The notes under the pieces are model-generated. The model did not search any database, was not told where the DNA came from, and saw nothing but the letters and a program-made list of their open reading frames with translations. DNA of 14,651 bases from Paludibacter sp. UBA5753 (lineage in GTDB: Bacteria; Bacteroidota; Bacteroidia; Bacteroidales; Paludibacteraceae), in contig DIFH01000107.1 of the NCBI GenBank assembly GCA_002427615.1, positions 1-14,651 on the forward strand, read 5' to 3'. The translations under genes were made by a program, and so were the position numbers. Shown here in pieces: positions 7,963 through 13,554 of this stretch; the stretch's first letter is position 1, and each line of letters starts with the position of its first letter.

Positions 7963-7976
7963 TGAACATAAGTTCA
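7963..7976. promoter_or_regulatory. Palindrome TGAAC-ATAA-GTTCA (copy 1)
   Basis: A perfect 5-4-5 inverted repeat, 27 bases after the Mrp stop. The same motif recurs with one arm mismatch at 8123-8136 and 8966-8979. The 14-bp 5-4-5 geometry is that of Crp/Fnr-type operators, but the regulator is unknown. Because it is followed by TTTTGGTTGTTTT, this copy could alternatively be a weak terminator for the first operon. Confidence 0.5.
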
Positions 7977-8072
7977 TTTTGGTTGTTTTATTTTCAAGTT
8001 TAGAGTCGATGAGTAAGATAGTTAAGCATTGAAGTTGACATATATAATGATTCTATATTATTATTGAAAATA

Positions 8073-8080
8073 TATATTTG
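8073..8080 (+). promoter_or_regulatory. Candidate Bacteroidota -7 box (TATATTTG) for the peroxiredoxin gene
   Basis: TATATTTG matches TAnnTTTG, 91 bases before the peroxiredoxin ATG. No good TTTG -33 element is seen at the usual spacing, and the region is very AT-rich, so a chance match is possible. If used, palindrome copy 2 would lie downstream of the transcription start, a repressor-like position. Confidence 0.33.
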
Positions 8081-8121
8081 ATTTATAATAAAATTAGTAG
8101 TTGCTTTGTCCGAGAAAACAA

Positions 8122-8137
8122 ATGAACATATATTCAT
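8122..8137. promoter_or_regulatory. Palindrome ATGAAC-ATAT-ATTCAT (copy 2)
   Basis: The inverted repeat has arms ATGAA/TTCAT and the same core as copy 1 (TGAAC-N4-RTTCA, one arm mismatch). It lies 34 bases before the peroxiredoxin ATG, within the probable 5' leader or promoter. Recurrence of the same motif with the same spacing makes an operator more likely than chance. Confidence 0.5.
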
Positions 8138-8171
8138 GTAACAAAATTATTAATTTTAAAAACAAATCAAA

Positions 8172-8882
8172 ATGGAAACAAATCAAATTTATTCAATGCC
8201 TCGCATTGGCGAAAAAGCTCCTTCATTTAAAGCAATTACCACACAAGGCGAAATTAATTTCCCCGAAGATTATGCAGGGAAGTGGGCTATCTTGTTCAGC
8301 CATCCGGCCGATTTTACGCCCGTTTGTACGTCCGAGTTCATGACTTTTGCTACGATGAACAAAGAATTTGAGGACTTGAATTGTCAGTTGGTAGGTTTAT
8401 CGGTGGATGGACTTTACAGTCATATTGCCTGGTTACGCACGATCAAGGATAAAATTGAGTACAAAGGAATGAAAAATGTGGAAGTTACTTTTCCACTGAT
8501 TGAAGACATTACCATGGAAGTGGCTAATAAGTATGGCATGGTACAACCCGGTGAAAGTAATACCAAAGCTGTGCGTGCCGTATTTTTCATTGATCCAAAA
8601 GGAATGATTCGTGCCATGATTTATTATCCGCTTTCGTTAGGCCGGAATTTCGATGAATTGAAGCGGGTCGTTATCGGATTACAAACAGCTGATAATTTTA
8701 ACGTCTCTCTTCCAGCCGACTGGCGTCCGGGAGATGATGTTATTGTTCCCACCGCAGGATCATGCGGTACAGCCAAAGATCGTATGGAAGGAAAAGAAGA
8801 AGGCGTAACCTGTTATGATTGGTTCTTTTGTACTAAAAAGTTGTCGAAAGAAAAAGTAGAAGCCTCTTTGGGTAAAAAGTAA
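8172..8882 (+). CDS. Archaeal-type peroxiredoxin (Prx6 family) with C-terminal C-x5-C
   Basis: A 236-residue thiol peroxidase that reduces hydrogen peroxide and organic peroxides. The peroxidatic Cys is C52 in HPADFTPVCTSEF, with Thr49 and Arg135 (VRAVFFIDP) in the expected active-site places. The long C-terminal domain carries C198 and the pair C214/C220 in TCYDWFFC, matching the C-x5-C arrangement of archaeal Prx6-type enzymes in which a C-terminal Cys resolves the sulfenic acid. Length is normal for this subfamily. It is separated on both sides (235 and 230 bases), has its own terminator, and is flanked by related palindromes, so it is probably a single-gene, stress-controlled unit. Likely role: protecting the oxygen-sensitive Fe-S proteins of this locus and the cell. 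A start at 8101 in another frame is a shadow. Confidence 0.95.
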   Translation: METNQIYSMPRIGEKAPSFKAITTQGEINFPEDYAGKWAILFSHPADFTPVCTSEFMTFATMNKEFEDLNCQLVGLSVDGLYSHIAWLRTIKDKIEYKGMKNVEVTFPLIEDITMEVANKYGMVQPGESNTKAVRAVFFIDPKGMIRAMIYYPLSLGRNFDELKRVVIGLQTADNFNVSLPADWRPGDDVIVPTAGSCGTAKDRMEGKEEGVTCYDWFFCTKKLSKEKVEASLGKK

Positions 8883-8907
8883 TAGATTTAATTAAACATC
8901 TATCGGG

Positions 8908-8941
8908 AAAGGGAGAAATATAAATATTATTTCTCTCTTTT
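8908..8941. terminator. Intrinsic terminator after the peroxiredoxin gene
   Basis: Arms 8908-8920 (AAAGGGAGAAATA) and 8928-8940 (TATTTCTCTCTTT) pair over 13 positions with one G-T wobble and a 7-base loop. It begins 26 bases after the stop codon. A-run on the left and T-run on the right allow function in either direction. Confidence 0.75.
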
Positions 8942-8965
8942 CGATTGAACGAATTTTTATTTAAA

Positions 8966-8979
8966 TGATCATAAGTTCA
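8966..8979. promoter_or_regulatory. Palindrome TGATC-ATAA-GTTCA (copy 3)
   Basis: This matches copy 1 at 13 of 14 positions, including the ATAA spacer. It lies 134 bases before the DUF134 ATG and just upstream of TATCTTTC (8993-9000), a one-mismatch -7 box. An activator site at about -35 to -42 is possible if that box is used. Confidence 0.48.
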
Positions 8980-9057
8980 TAACTATTTTGTGTATCTTTC
9001 CTCTATAAATCTTTCAAGATTTTTATTTGACCCGCTTATAAATCGTATATTTTTATG

Positions 9058-9065
9058 TAAGTTTG
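9058..9065 (+). promoter_or_regulatory. Candidate Bacteroidota -7 box (TAAGTTTG) for the DUF134 operon
   Basis: TAAGTTTG is an exact TAnnTTTG match, 47 bases before the DUF134 ATG, in a non-coding gap that follows a terminator. A TTTG occurs upstream at 9026-9029 but with a 28-base spacer, longer than usual. TATCTTTC at 8993-9000 is the competing choice. Confidence 0.4.
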
Positions 9066-9112
9066 TACGTCCAAATTATATACAACAGAAATTTAAAGTG
9101 AAAATATAAGTT

Positions 9113-9523
9113 ATGCCACGTCCAAAACAAGATAGAAAAATTTGTAACCCACCACTCATGCAGGGATTTAAACCTTTTGGCATTCCCCGTAATATGCTAA
9201 GCTCCGTCTCATTATTATATGATGAATATGAAGCCATTCGGTTGCTTGATTATGAAGGTATGAATCAGGATCAGGCTGCAGTAAAGATGAATGTTTCACG
9301 TCCCACTTTGACACGAATTTATGAAAAAGCCCGAAAAACAATAGCGCAGGCTCTCGTCGAAGGGAAAATGATAATGATTGAAGGTGGAAATGTTCAGTTT
9401 GAAAGACAATGGTTTCGCTGTAAACGCTGTTTCAAATTAGTGGATGGATTGGAAAATCATGTGCGTTGCAAAGGCTGTAAAACTTTTAACGTTAATGAAT
9501 TAATCCCTTTAAATAAAGTTTGA
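9113..9523 (+). CDS. DUF134-family helix-turn-helix protein with C-terminal zinc ribbon
   Basis: A 136-residue protein with the DUF134 hallmarks: MPRPKQDRKICNPP start, the GFKPFG segment, and the EYEAIRLLDYEGMNQDQAAVKM region leading into a sigma-70 region-4-like HTH (about 50-75, VSRPTLTRIYEKARK). The C-terminus has two CxxC pairs (C103, C106; C119, C122), probably a zinc ribbon; C11 is also conserved in many members. Family members are small DNA-binding proteins of unknown target that often neighbour NifX/MTH1175-like cluster-binding genes, as here. It is the first gene of the third transcription unit and is the best internal candidate for a regulator of this unit. What signal it senses is unknown; a metal or redox signal read by the Cys residues is inference. 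Confidence 0.92.
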   Translation: MPRPKQDRKICNPPLMQGFKPFGIPRNMLSSVSLLYDEYEAIRLLDYEGMNQDQAAVKMNVSRPTLTRIYEKARKTIAQALVEGKMIMIEGGNVQFERQWFRCKRCFKLVDGLENHVRCKGCKTFNVNELIPLNKV

Positions 9524-9562
9524 TAAACAATTTCTACTATAAAAAATTAAAACTAAATTTGA

Positions 9563-10165
9563 ATGAACGATAATTTTGTATCAAAAGCATCCCAATGGGA
9601 TAGCCCGGATAAAATAAAAATGACCCAAAAATTTTTGAGTGAAATGCTGCTTCATGTCAATCCCCAATCAAGTTGGAAAGCCCTCGAGCTTGGAGCAGGA
9701 ACTGGTTTGGTTGGTCTGCAGATTGAACCTTTAGTAAGTAAAGTGGTTATGGTTGACACTTCTGAATCTATGCTGGAAGTTTTAAAGCAAAAGCTGCATA
9801 GTAACAGTAAAGTAGACGTCATACATGGTGAAGTTTTTAATTACAAGCAACAAGATATTGATTTTGTATTCTCGGCTATGGCTTTTCATCATCTTCCCGA
9901 TGTAGAGAAAACTTTGCTCCATCTGGCAACTATTACCAAGCCCGGTGCATGGATTGTTGTGGGTGATTTGGTTACCGAAGATGGCTCGTATCATCATTTT
10001 GACCCGGTTCCTTATTGTGGTTTTGATACTGATATTTTATCCAAACAGTTCGTTAAGGCAGGCTTCGATGTGAAGTCAGTGAAAATTTATAATGTCATAA
10101 CCCGAAAAACAGACGAAAAAACAACTAATTACGAACAATTTATGCTCATTGCTAAACGGTTATAA
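9563..10165 (+). CDS. Class I SAM-dependent methyltransferase
   Basis: A 200-residue Rossmann-fold methyltransferase. Motif I is LELGAGTG (41-48), the ribose-binding acidic residue follows in VVMVDTSESML (D65), and the post-II/motif IV region reads FVFSAMAFHHLPDVEKTL (about 101-118), as in the UbiE/Coq5-like (Methyltransf_11/25) group. The N-terminus (MNDNFVSKASQWDSPDKIKM) also fits small-molecule methyltransferases of this group. It lies 39 bases after the DUF134 gene and 14 bases before the MBL gene, so it is an operon member. It is the second methyltransferase of the window and is not a close copy of the truncated one at the left edge. The substrate is unknown. A TAAATTTG directly abutting the ATG is too close to serve as its promoter. 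Confidence 0.88.
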   Translation: MNDNFVSKASQWDSPDKIKMTQKFLSEMLLHVNPQSSWKALELGAGTGLVGLQIEPLVSKVVMVDTSESMLEVLKQKLHSNSKVDVIHGEVFNYKQQDIDFVFSAMAFHHLPDVEKTLLHLATITKPGAWIVVGDLVTEDGSYHHFDPVPYCGFDTDILSKQFVKAGFDVKSVKIYNVITRKTDEKTTNYEQFMLIAKRL

Positions 10166-10179
10166 CGACAATTACGAAA

Positions 10180-11010
10180 ATGAAAATAGTTGTTTTATCA
10201 GATAACCGTAAATTAAATGAATCGCTTGAATCAGAGCATGGTTTATGTGTTTATTTAGAAACAGAACATTATAAATGTCTGCTCGATACGGGTGCATCTG
10301 ATAACTTTATTCGTAATGCTGAGAAATTAGGTATTTCACTCAATGATATTGATTTTGTGTTTATTTCTCATGGTCATGTCGACCATATAGGCGGATTACC
10401 GGTATTTCTTGAATTGAATAAAAAGGCAAAAATTGTTTTGTCGAAAAATGCTATCAATCAAAAGTTTTTTTCAAAACGAAATGGACTGCATTCCATAAGC
10501 ATCGATTTTGATTTCAGTCCTTACGCCGAAAGATTTATTTTTGTTGATACAGAAATAGTATTCAGAAACGAAATTCATGCGTTTAATTCAAAAATAACTA
10601 ATTATCCTTTCCCTAAAGCCAATGCTACATTGTACAAAGATGCCGGAAACGGACTGGAGTTGGATGATTTTAATCACGAGTTGGTAATAAGTTTTGGAAC
10701 TAATAATTTATTCGTTTATACCGGTTGTGGTCATAAGGGACTTTTGAATATTTTAAGTTCCATTTCTTTGTTTCCTTCCAAACGAATTGGAACTGTGATG
10801 GGTGGTTTTCATTTATTAGACAGTAAACCGAAACAAGAATTTGAAACCAAATCGGAAATTGAAAGAATAACCGTAGAGATTAAACAGAAATATCCTCAAA
10901 CAAATTTTATCACCGGTCATTGCACGGGAGAAAAGGTATATCAACAATTGAAAGAACAGCTAAGCGACCGGTTAACTAATTTTTATACAGGATATTCAAT
11001 AACAATTTAG
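10180..11010 (+). CDS. Metallo-beta-lactamase-fold hydrolase, COG1237 type
   Basis: A 276-residue MBL-fold protein. The metal-binding motif is H64-x-H66-x-D68-H69 (SHGHVDHIGG), preceded by D36 in CLLDTGAS. The later segments YTGCGHKGLLNI (about 186-197), MGGFHLL and the C-terminal ITGHCTGEK supply the remaining His ligands. The TGCGHKG motif is characteristic of COG1237, whose members include proteins annotated as 7,8-dihydropterin-6-yl-methyl-4-(beta-D-ribofuranosyl)aminobenzene 5'-phosphate synthase in archaea; that name is uncertain for bacterial members. It starts 14 bases after the methyltransferase. COG1237 genes are recurrent neighbours of NifX-like and MinD-like genes in anaerobes. 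Expected to bind one or two zinc or iron ions; the substrate (possibly a phosphoester or pterin-like compound) is not evident. Confidence 0.88.
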   Translation: MKIVVLSDNRKLNESLESEHGLCVYLETEHYKCLLDTGASDNFIRNAEKLGISLNDIDFVFISHGHVDHIGGLPVFLELNKKAKIVLSKNAINQKFFSKRNGLHSISIDFDFSPYAERFIFVDTEIVFRNEIHAFNSKITNYPFPKANATLYKDAGNGLELDDFNHELVISFGTNNLFVYTGCGHKGLLNILSSISLFPSKRIGTVMGGFHLLDSKPKQEFETKSEIERITVEIKQKYPQTNFITGHCTGEKVYQQLKEQLSDRLTNFYTGYSITI

Positions 11011-11045
11011 AAAAAAAACGAATTCTCTAAACTAAAATCTCTATT

Positions 11046-11059
11046 CCTCCTTTGGGAGG
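11046..11059. repeat. Short perfect hairpin CCTCC-TTTG-GGAGG before the NifX-like gene
   Basis: A 5-bp GC-rich stem with a TTTG loop, 17 bases before the ATG at 11077. The GGAGG arm looks like a Shine-Dalgarno site but is too distant, and Bacteroidota seldom use one. It may be an intergenic palindrome remnant, an mRNA processing/stability element, or a translational control hairpin. Confidence 0.35.
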
Positions 11060-11076
11060 CTAAATAATAAAATCAA

Positions 11077-11454
11077 ATGAAAATTGCAGTACCAACAAAA
11101 GAAAACAACCAAATTGATGCCCATTTCGGACATTGTGAATTTTATACTGTTTTTACGGTTTCTGAAAACAATGAAATAACTGATAAACAAATAATTCCAT
11201 CGCCACAAGGTTGCGGATGTAAGTCAAATATCGCTTATGATCTGGCCAAAATGAATGTAAAAATAATGCTGGCAGGAGGAATTGGCGATGGAGCTATCAA
11301 TAAACTTTCATCTCAACACATTCAGGTTATTCGAAATTGTAAAGGGGATGTGAATGAACTTGTAAGTGATTATCTGGCTGGAAAAATTCAGGATGGTGGT
11401 TCTAATTGTGCTTCACATGCTCATGAAGGAGAACACCTTTGCAGTCATAACTAA
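11077..11454 (+). CDS. NifX/NifB-like (dinitrogenase iron-molybdenum cofactor family) cluster-binding protein with His/Cys tail
   Basis: A 125-residue protein of the DiNase Fe-Mo cofactor family (NifX/NafY/NifB C-terminus; MTH1175-like). It starts MKIAVPTKENNQIDAHFGHCEFY, with the conserved HFG-H segment (H16 to H19), and has the strand-helix core LAGGIGDGAI at 66-74. These proteins bind Fe-Mo or Mo-Cu-S clusters non-covalently or carry them to target enzymes. Extra cysteines are C20, C46, C48 (QGCGCKS), C88, C111 and C122. The last 15 residues form a metal-binding-like tail: C111, H114, H116, H120, C122, H124. The gene is the likely functional centre of the locus, in the position of the orange protein in Desulfovibrio ORP loci. 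The metal is not predictable from sequence. No nifHDK or nifB is in the window, so a nitrogenase role is not supported. Confidence 0.92.
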   Translation: MKIAVPTKENNQIDAHFGHCEFYTVFTVSENNEITDKQIIPSPQGCGCKSNIAYDLAKMNVKIMLAGGIGDGAINKLSSQHIQVIRNCKGDVNELVSDYLAGKIQDGGSNCASHAHEGEHLCSHN

Positions 11455-11519
11455 TCGTTTTCGTATTAGCTAAACATTTTTTATTCACACATTTATTAAA
11501 CTTTTAAAATTGATTTATT

Positions 11520-12032
11520 ATGGGAAGACAAGCAATTAAGGTCTCATCAGTAGATGTAGACAAACTTTTGGGCATGTTAAATGCCGCACTTTCGGAAGAA
11601 TGGTTGGCTTATTACCAATACTGGATTGGTGCCAGGCTAATGGAAGGACCAATGCGTAGTGAAGTTGAACCGGAGCTACTGTTACACGCCAATCAGGAAC
11701 TTGGACATGCAGTATTAGTTGTAAATCGGATTATTCAATTGGGTGGAACGCCTGTAATTAATCCAATGGAGTGGACAAAACTTGCTCGTTGCAGTTACGA
11801 CGAACCATCCGACCCTTATATTGAAGTAATTTTGGAGCAAAACCTCAAAGGTGAAAGATGTGCTATCCAACGTTATCAGGAAATTGCGGACTTTACAAAT
11901 GGCAAGGATCACAGTACACATCAAATGGCTGTTACTATTTTGAACGAAGAAATTGAACACGAAAATGATATTGAAGACTGGTTAGCAGACATTCAGAGAA
12001 TGAAAGATGAATTTAAAAAATTGAGATTGTAG
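11520..12032 (+). CDS. Ferritin-like diiron protein, probably DPS-like (thioferritin)
   Basis: A 170-residue four-helix-bundle protein. Candidate diiron ligands are E27, E60-x2-H63 (NQELGHA), E112 (GERCA) and E144-x2-H147 (NEEIEHEND), the bacterioferritin/ferritin pattern. C91 and C114 lie before and just after the third-helix ligand, close to the paired cysteines that mark DPS-like (DPSL) thioferritins known from archaea and Bacteroides fragilis. Such proteins form dodecamers that oxidise Fe(II) with hydrogen peroxide and store iron. It ends the third operon, 65 bases after the NifX-like gene and just before a terminator. Alternatively it could be a plain bacterioferritin-like protein without the disulfide chemistry. 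Role: iron storage and peroxide detoxification for an Fe-S-rich anaerobe. Confidence 0.85.
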   Translation: MGRQAIKVSSVDVDKLLGMLNAALSEEWLAYYQYWIGARLMEGPMRSEVEPELLLHANQELGHAVLVVNRIIQLGGTPVINPMEWTKLARCSYDEPSDPYIEVILEQNLKGERCAIQRYQEIADFTNGKDHSTHQMAVTILNEEIEHENDIEDWLADIQRMKDEFKKLRL

Positions 12033-12047
12033 TCATTTGTAGTTAGA

Positions 12048-12095
12048 GCAGCAGGTGAGTTATAAGTAATCAATAATTTGCCTGCTGCATTTAGT
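12048..12095 (+). terminator. Intrinsic terminator after the ferritin-like gene
   Basis: GCAGCAGG (12048-12055) pairs with CCTGCTGC (12081-12088). The stem can extend by 8 more, partly wobble, pairs (12056-12063 with 12073-12080), leaving a 9-base loop. A T-rich stretch (ATTTAGTTTTC) follows. It closes the third gene block and isolates the thioesterase-LysR pair. Confidence 0.75.
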
Positions 12096-12146
12096 TTTCA
12101 GTAAACACACAAAGAAATAATATAAATTATAAGCGAACATTTAACC

Positions 12147-12590
12147 ATGATTGTACACGAATATAAATTCAGAGTAACTTACCCCGATACGGATAAAATG
12201 GGGACGATGCATCATGCCAATTATGTAAAATACTATGAAGTTGCCCGTTGGGAATTGTTTCGTAGCATTGGAGTGCCTTATAATTCAATTGAAGAGGCAG
12301 GTGTGATGTGTCCGGTTATAAAAATGAATTTCAAATTTATTAAGATCACCCGTTATGATGAACTTTTGACAGTAAAAACGACCTTAAAAGCATTAAAAGG
12401 CGTGCGTGTCTGGTTTACATATCATCTTTATAACGAGCAAAATGAGCTGATTAATGAAGCTGAAACCGAAATTGCCTTTGTAAGTGTCAACAACTGGAAA
12501 CCTTGTGCACCTCCCGATTTTTTATTGACGGCTATAGCTGAATATAAAGCTTCAAATTTAACTCTAAACCAACTTTCCACCCATGTTTGA
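12147..12590 (+). CDS. Acyl-CoA thioesterase, YbgC/4-hydroxybenzoyl-CoA thioesterase (hotdog) family
   Basis: A 147-residue single hotdog-fold protein. The N-terminal signature (YPDTDKMGTMHHANYVKYYEVARWE, residues 12-36) contains the catalytic Asp region (D14/D16 with G19) and the long central helix of YbgC-type enzymes. It is followed by the strands FKFIKITRYDELLTVKT and VWFTYHLYNEQNELINEAETEIAFV. The expected activity is hydrolysis of an acyl-CoA thioester to free acid and CoA; the acyl group is not predictable. Length is normal. It begins a new transcription unit after a terminator and its 3' end overlaps the LysR gene by 8 bases, so those two are translationally linked. No clear promoter box is visible in the 114-base gap. 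Confidence 0.92.
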   Translation: MIVHEYKFRVTYPDTDKMGTMHHANYVKYYEVARWELFRSIGVPYNSIEEAGVMCPVIKMNFKFIKITRYDELLTVKTTLKALKGVRVWFTYHLYNEQNELINEAETEIAFVSVNNWKPCAPPDFLLTAIAEYKASNLTLNQLSTHV

Positions 12591-13476
12591 TTTTCGTTTA
12601 AGAGTCTTTTATACAGTTGCCAAACGACTGAATTTTACTAAAGCTGCCGAAGAGCTTTGCATCACTCAACCAGCTGTATCCAAACATATTCAGGAGATTG
12701 AAAGCTACTACAAAGTCAGGCTTTTCGAACGCAATGGAAATAAAATTCACTTGACCAAAGCAGGCGGCGTTTTACTTCACTATTGCAACCAGATATTTGG
12801 ATTGTACGGAAGTCTTGAGTTCGACCTGAATGCATTGACGGAGATATTCAAGGGGAAATTGCGCATTGGAGCTAGTACAACCATTGCACAATATGTGCTT
12901 CCTCCACTTTTAGCTGATTTTCACAAGCGGTACGAAGACATTCAGGTATCGCTTACCATCAGCAATACCGAACAAATAGAACAAGCATTGAATAATAACA
13001 GTATCGATTTTGGTATTGTGGAGGGACAGGCAAAAAATACGCTATTCAAATACACAGAATTCATCCAAGATGAAATTGTGCCGGTGGTAGCCGCAAATCA
13101 TGCGTTAGCTATCCAAAAGGAAATATCCATAGACCAATTGCTATCCACTCCACTTTTGTTACGCGAGCCAGGATCGGGAACCCTGGAAGTAATTGCCCAT
13201 GCGCTGAAACCGCATAACATTAAATTATCCGACTTGAAATGCGAAATGCAACTTGGTAGCACCGAAAGTATAAAATCATATTTGCTTCATTCCGATTGCA
13301 TGGCTTTTCTGTCTATCCATTCAATTCTGGAAGAATTAAAAAACAACAAATTGCAAATTGTAGATGTCAAAGACTTAAATCTTGACAGAGCATTTCATTT
13401 CATTCAGCTTCATGGTGAAACAGAAGGATTGCCTGACGTATTCATTGAATTTGCCCGGCACTATAACTTTAAGTAA
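12583..13476 (+). CDS. LysR-family transcriptional regulator (YeiE/CysB-like)
   Basis: A 297-residue LysR regulator. The N-terminal winged HTH spans residues 1-60, with the recognition helix in FTKAAEELCITQPAVSKHIQEIE (18-40) and FERNGNKIHLTKAG after it. The effector-binding domain starts near residue 91 (KLRIGASTTIAQYVLPPLL) and runs to the end in a two-subdomain periplasmic-binding-protein-like fold. Length is typical. The ATG lies in the last codons of the thioesterase. The gene directly precedes a YeiH-family transporter; LysR-YeiH (YeiE-YeiH) pairing is common in bacteria, and YeiE in enterobacteria responds to sulfite. Regulation of the downstream transporter by sulfite or a related anion is therefore a reasonable inference, not shown here. 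Confidence 0.94.
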   Translation: MFDFRLRVFYTVAKRLNFTKAAEELCITQPAVSKHIQEIESYYKVRLFERNGNKIHLTKAGGVLLHYCNQIFGLYGSLEFDLNALTEIFKGKLRIGASTTIAQYVLPPLLADFHKRYEDIQVSLTISNTEQIEQALNNNSIDFGIVEGQAKNTLFKYTEFIQDEIVPVVAANHALAIQKEISIDQLLSTPLLLREPGSGTLEVIAHALKPHNIKLSDLKCEMQLGSTESIKSYLLHSDCMAFLSIHSILEELKNNKLQIVDVKDLNLDRAFHFIQLHGETEGLPDVFIEFARHYNFK

Positions 13477-13520
13477 TCAGTCATAAATAATAACTATCTT
13501 ATTACTATTCAAATCCGAAT

Positions 13521-13528
13521 TACCTTTG
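13521..13528 (+). promoter_or_regulatory. Bacteroidota -7 box (TACCTTTG) for the YeiH-family gene
   Basis: TACCTTTG matches TAnnTTTG exactly, 26 bases before the ATG at 13555. With transcription starting a few bases after it, the ATG would have a short leader, whereas the in-frame TTG at 13531 would have practically none. A -33 TTTG at standard spacing is not evident. This is the most convincing promoter box in the window by position. Confidence 0.5.
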
Positions 13529-13554
13529 CATTGTCAAAAATCAAGAAAACAAAC

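Noticed and set aside
8035..8061. TTGACA-N15-TATTAT resembling an E. coli sigma-70 promoter
   Set aside because: Spacing is short, the region is extremely AT-rich, and Bacteroidota use a different primary promoter consensus.
8101..8343. 80-codon open frame upstream of and into the peroxiredoxin gene
   Set aside because: Non-ATG start, low-complexity Lys/Leu-rich product, and almost complete overlap with a well-identified gene in another frame.
9554..9561. TAAATTTG matching the -7 box before the second methyltransferase
   Set aside because: It abuts the ATG, so transcription would begin inside the gene; the gene is better explained as cotranscribed with DUF134.
11055..11059. GGAGG as a Shine-Dalgarno site for the NifX-like gene
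   Set aside because: It is 17 bases from the ATG and sequestered in a hairpin; ribosome binding in this phylum rarely relies on such a site.
11077..11454. Nitrogenase (nif) gene cluster
   Set aside because: The NifX-like fold alone does not indicate nitrogen fixation; no nifH, D, K, E, N or B is present and the COG0731 radical SAM protein is not NifB.
13531..13554. TTG start giving an 8-residue longer YeiH-family protein
   Set aside because: It lies only 2 bases after a good TACCTTTG box, about where transcription should begin, and a normal ATG is available at 13555.
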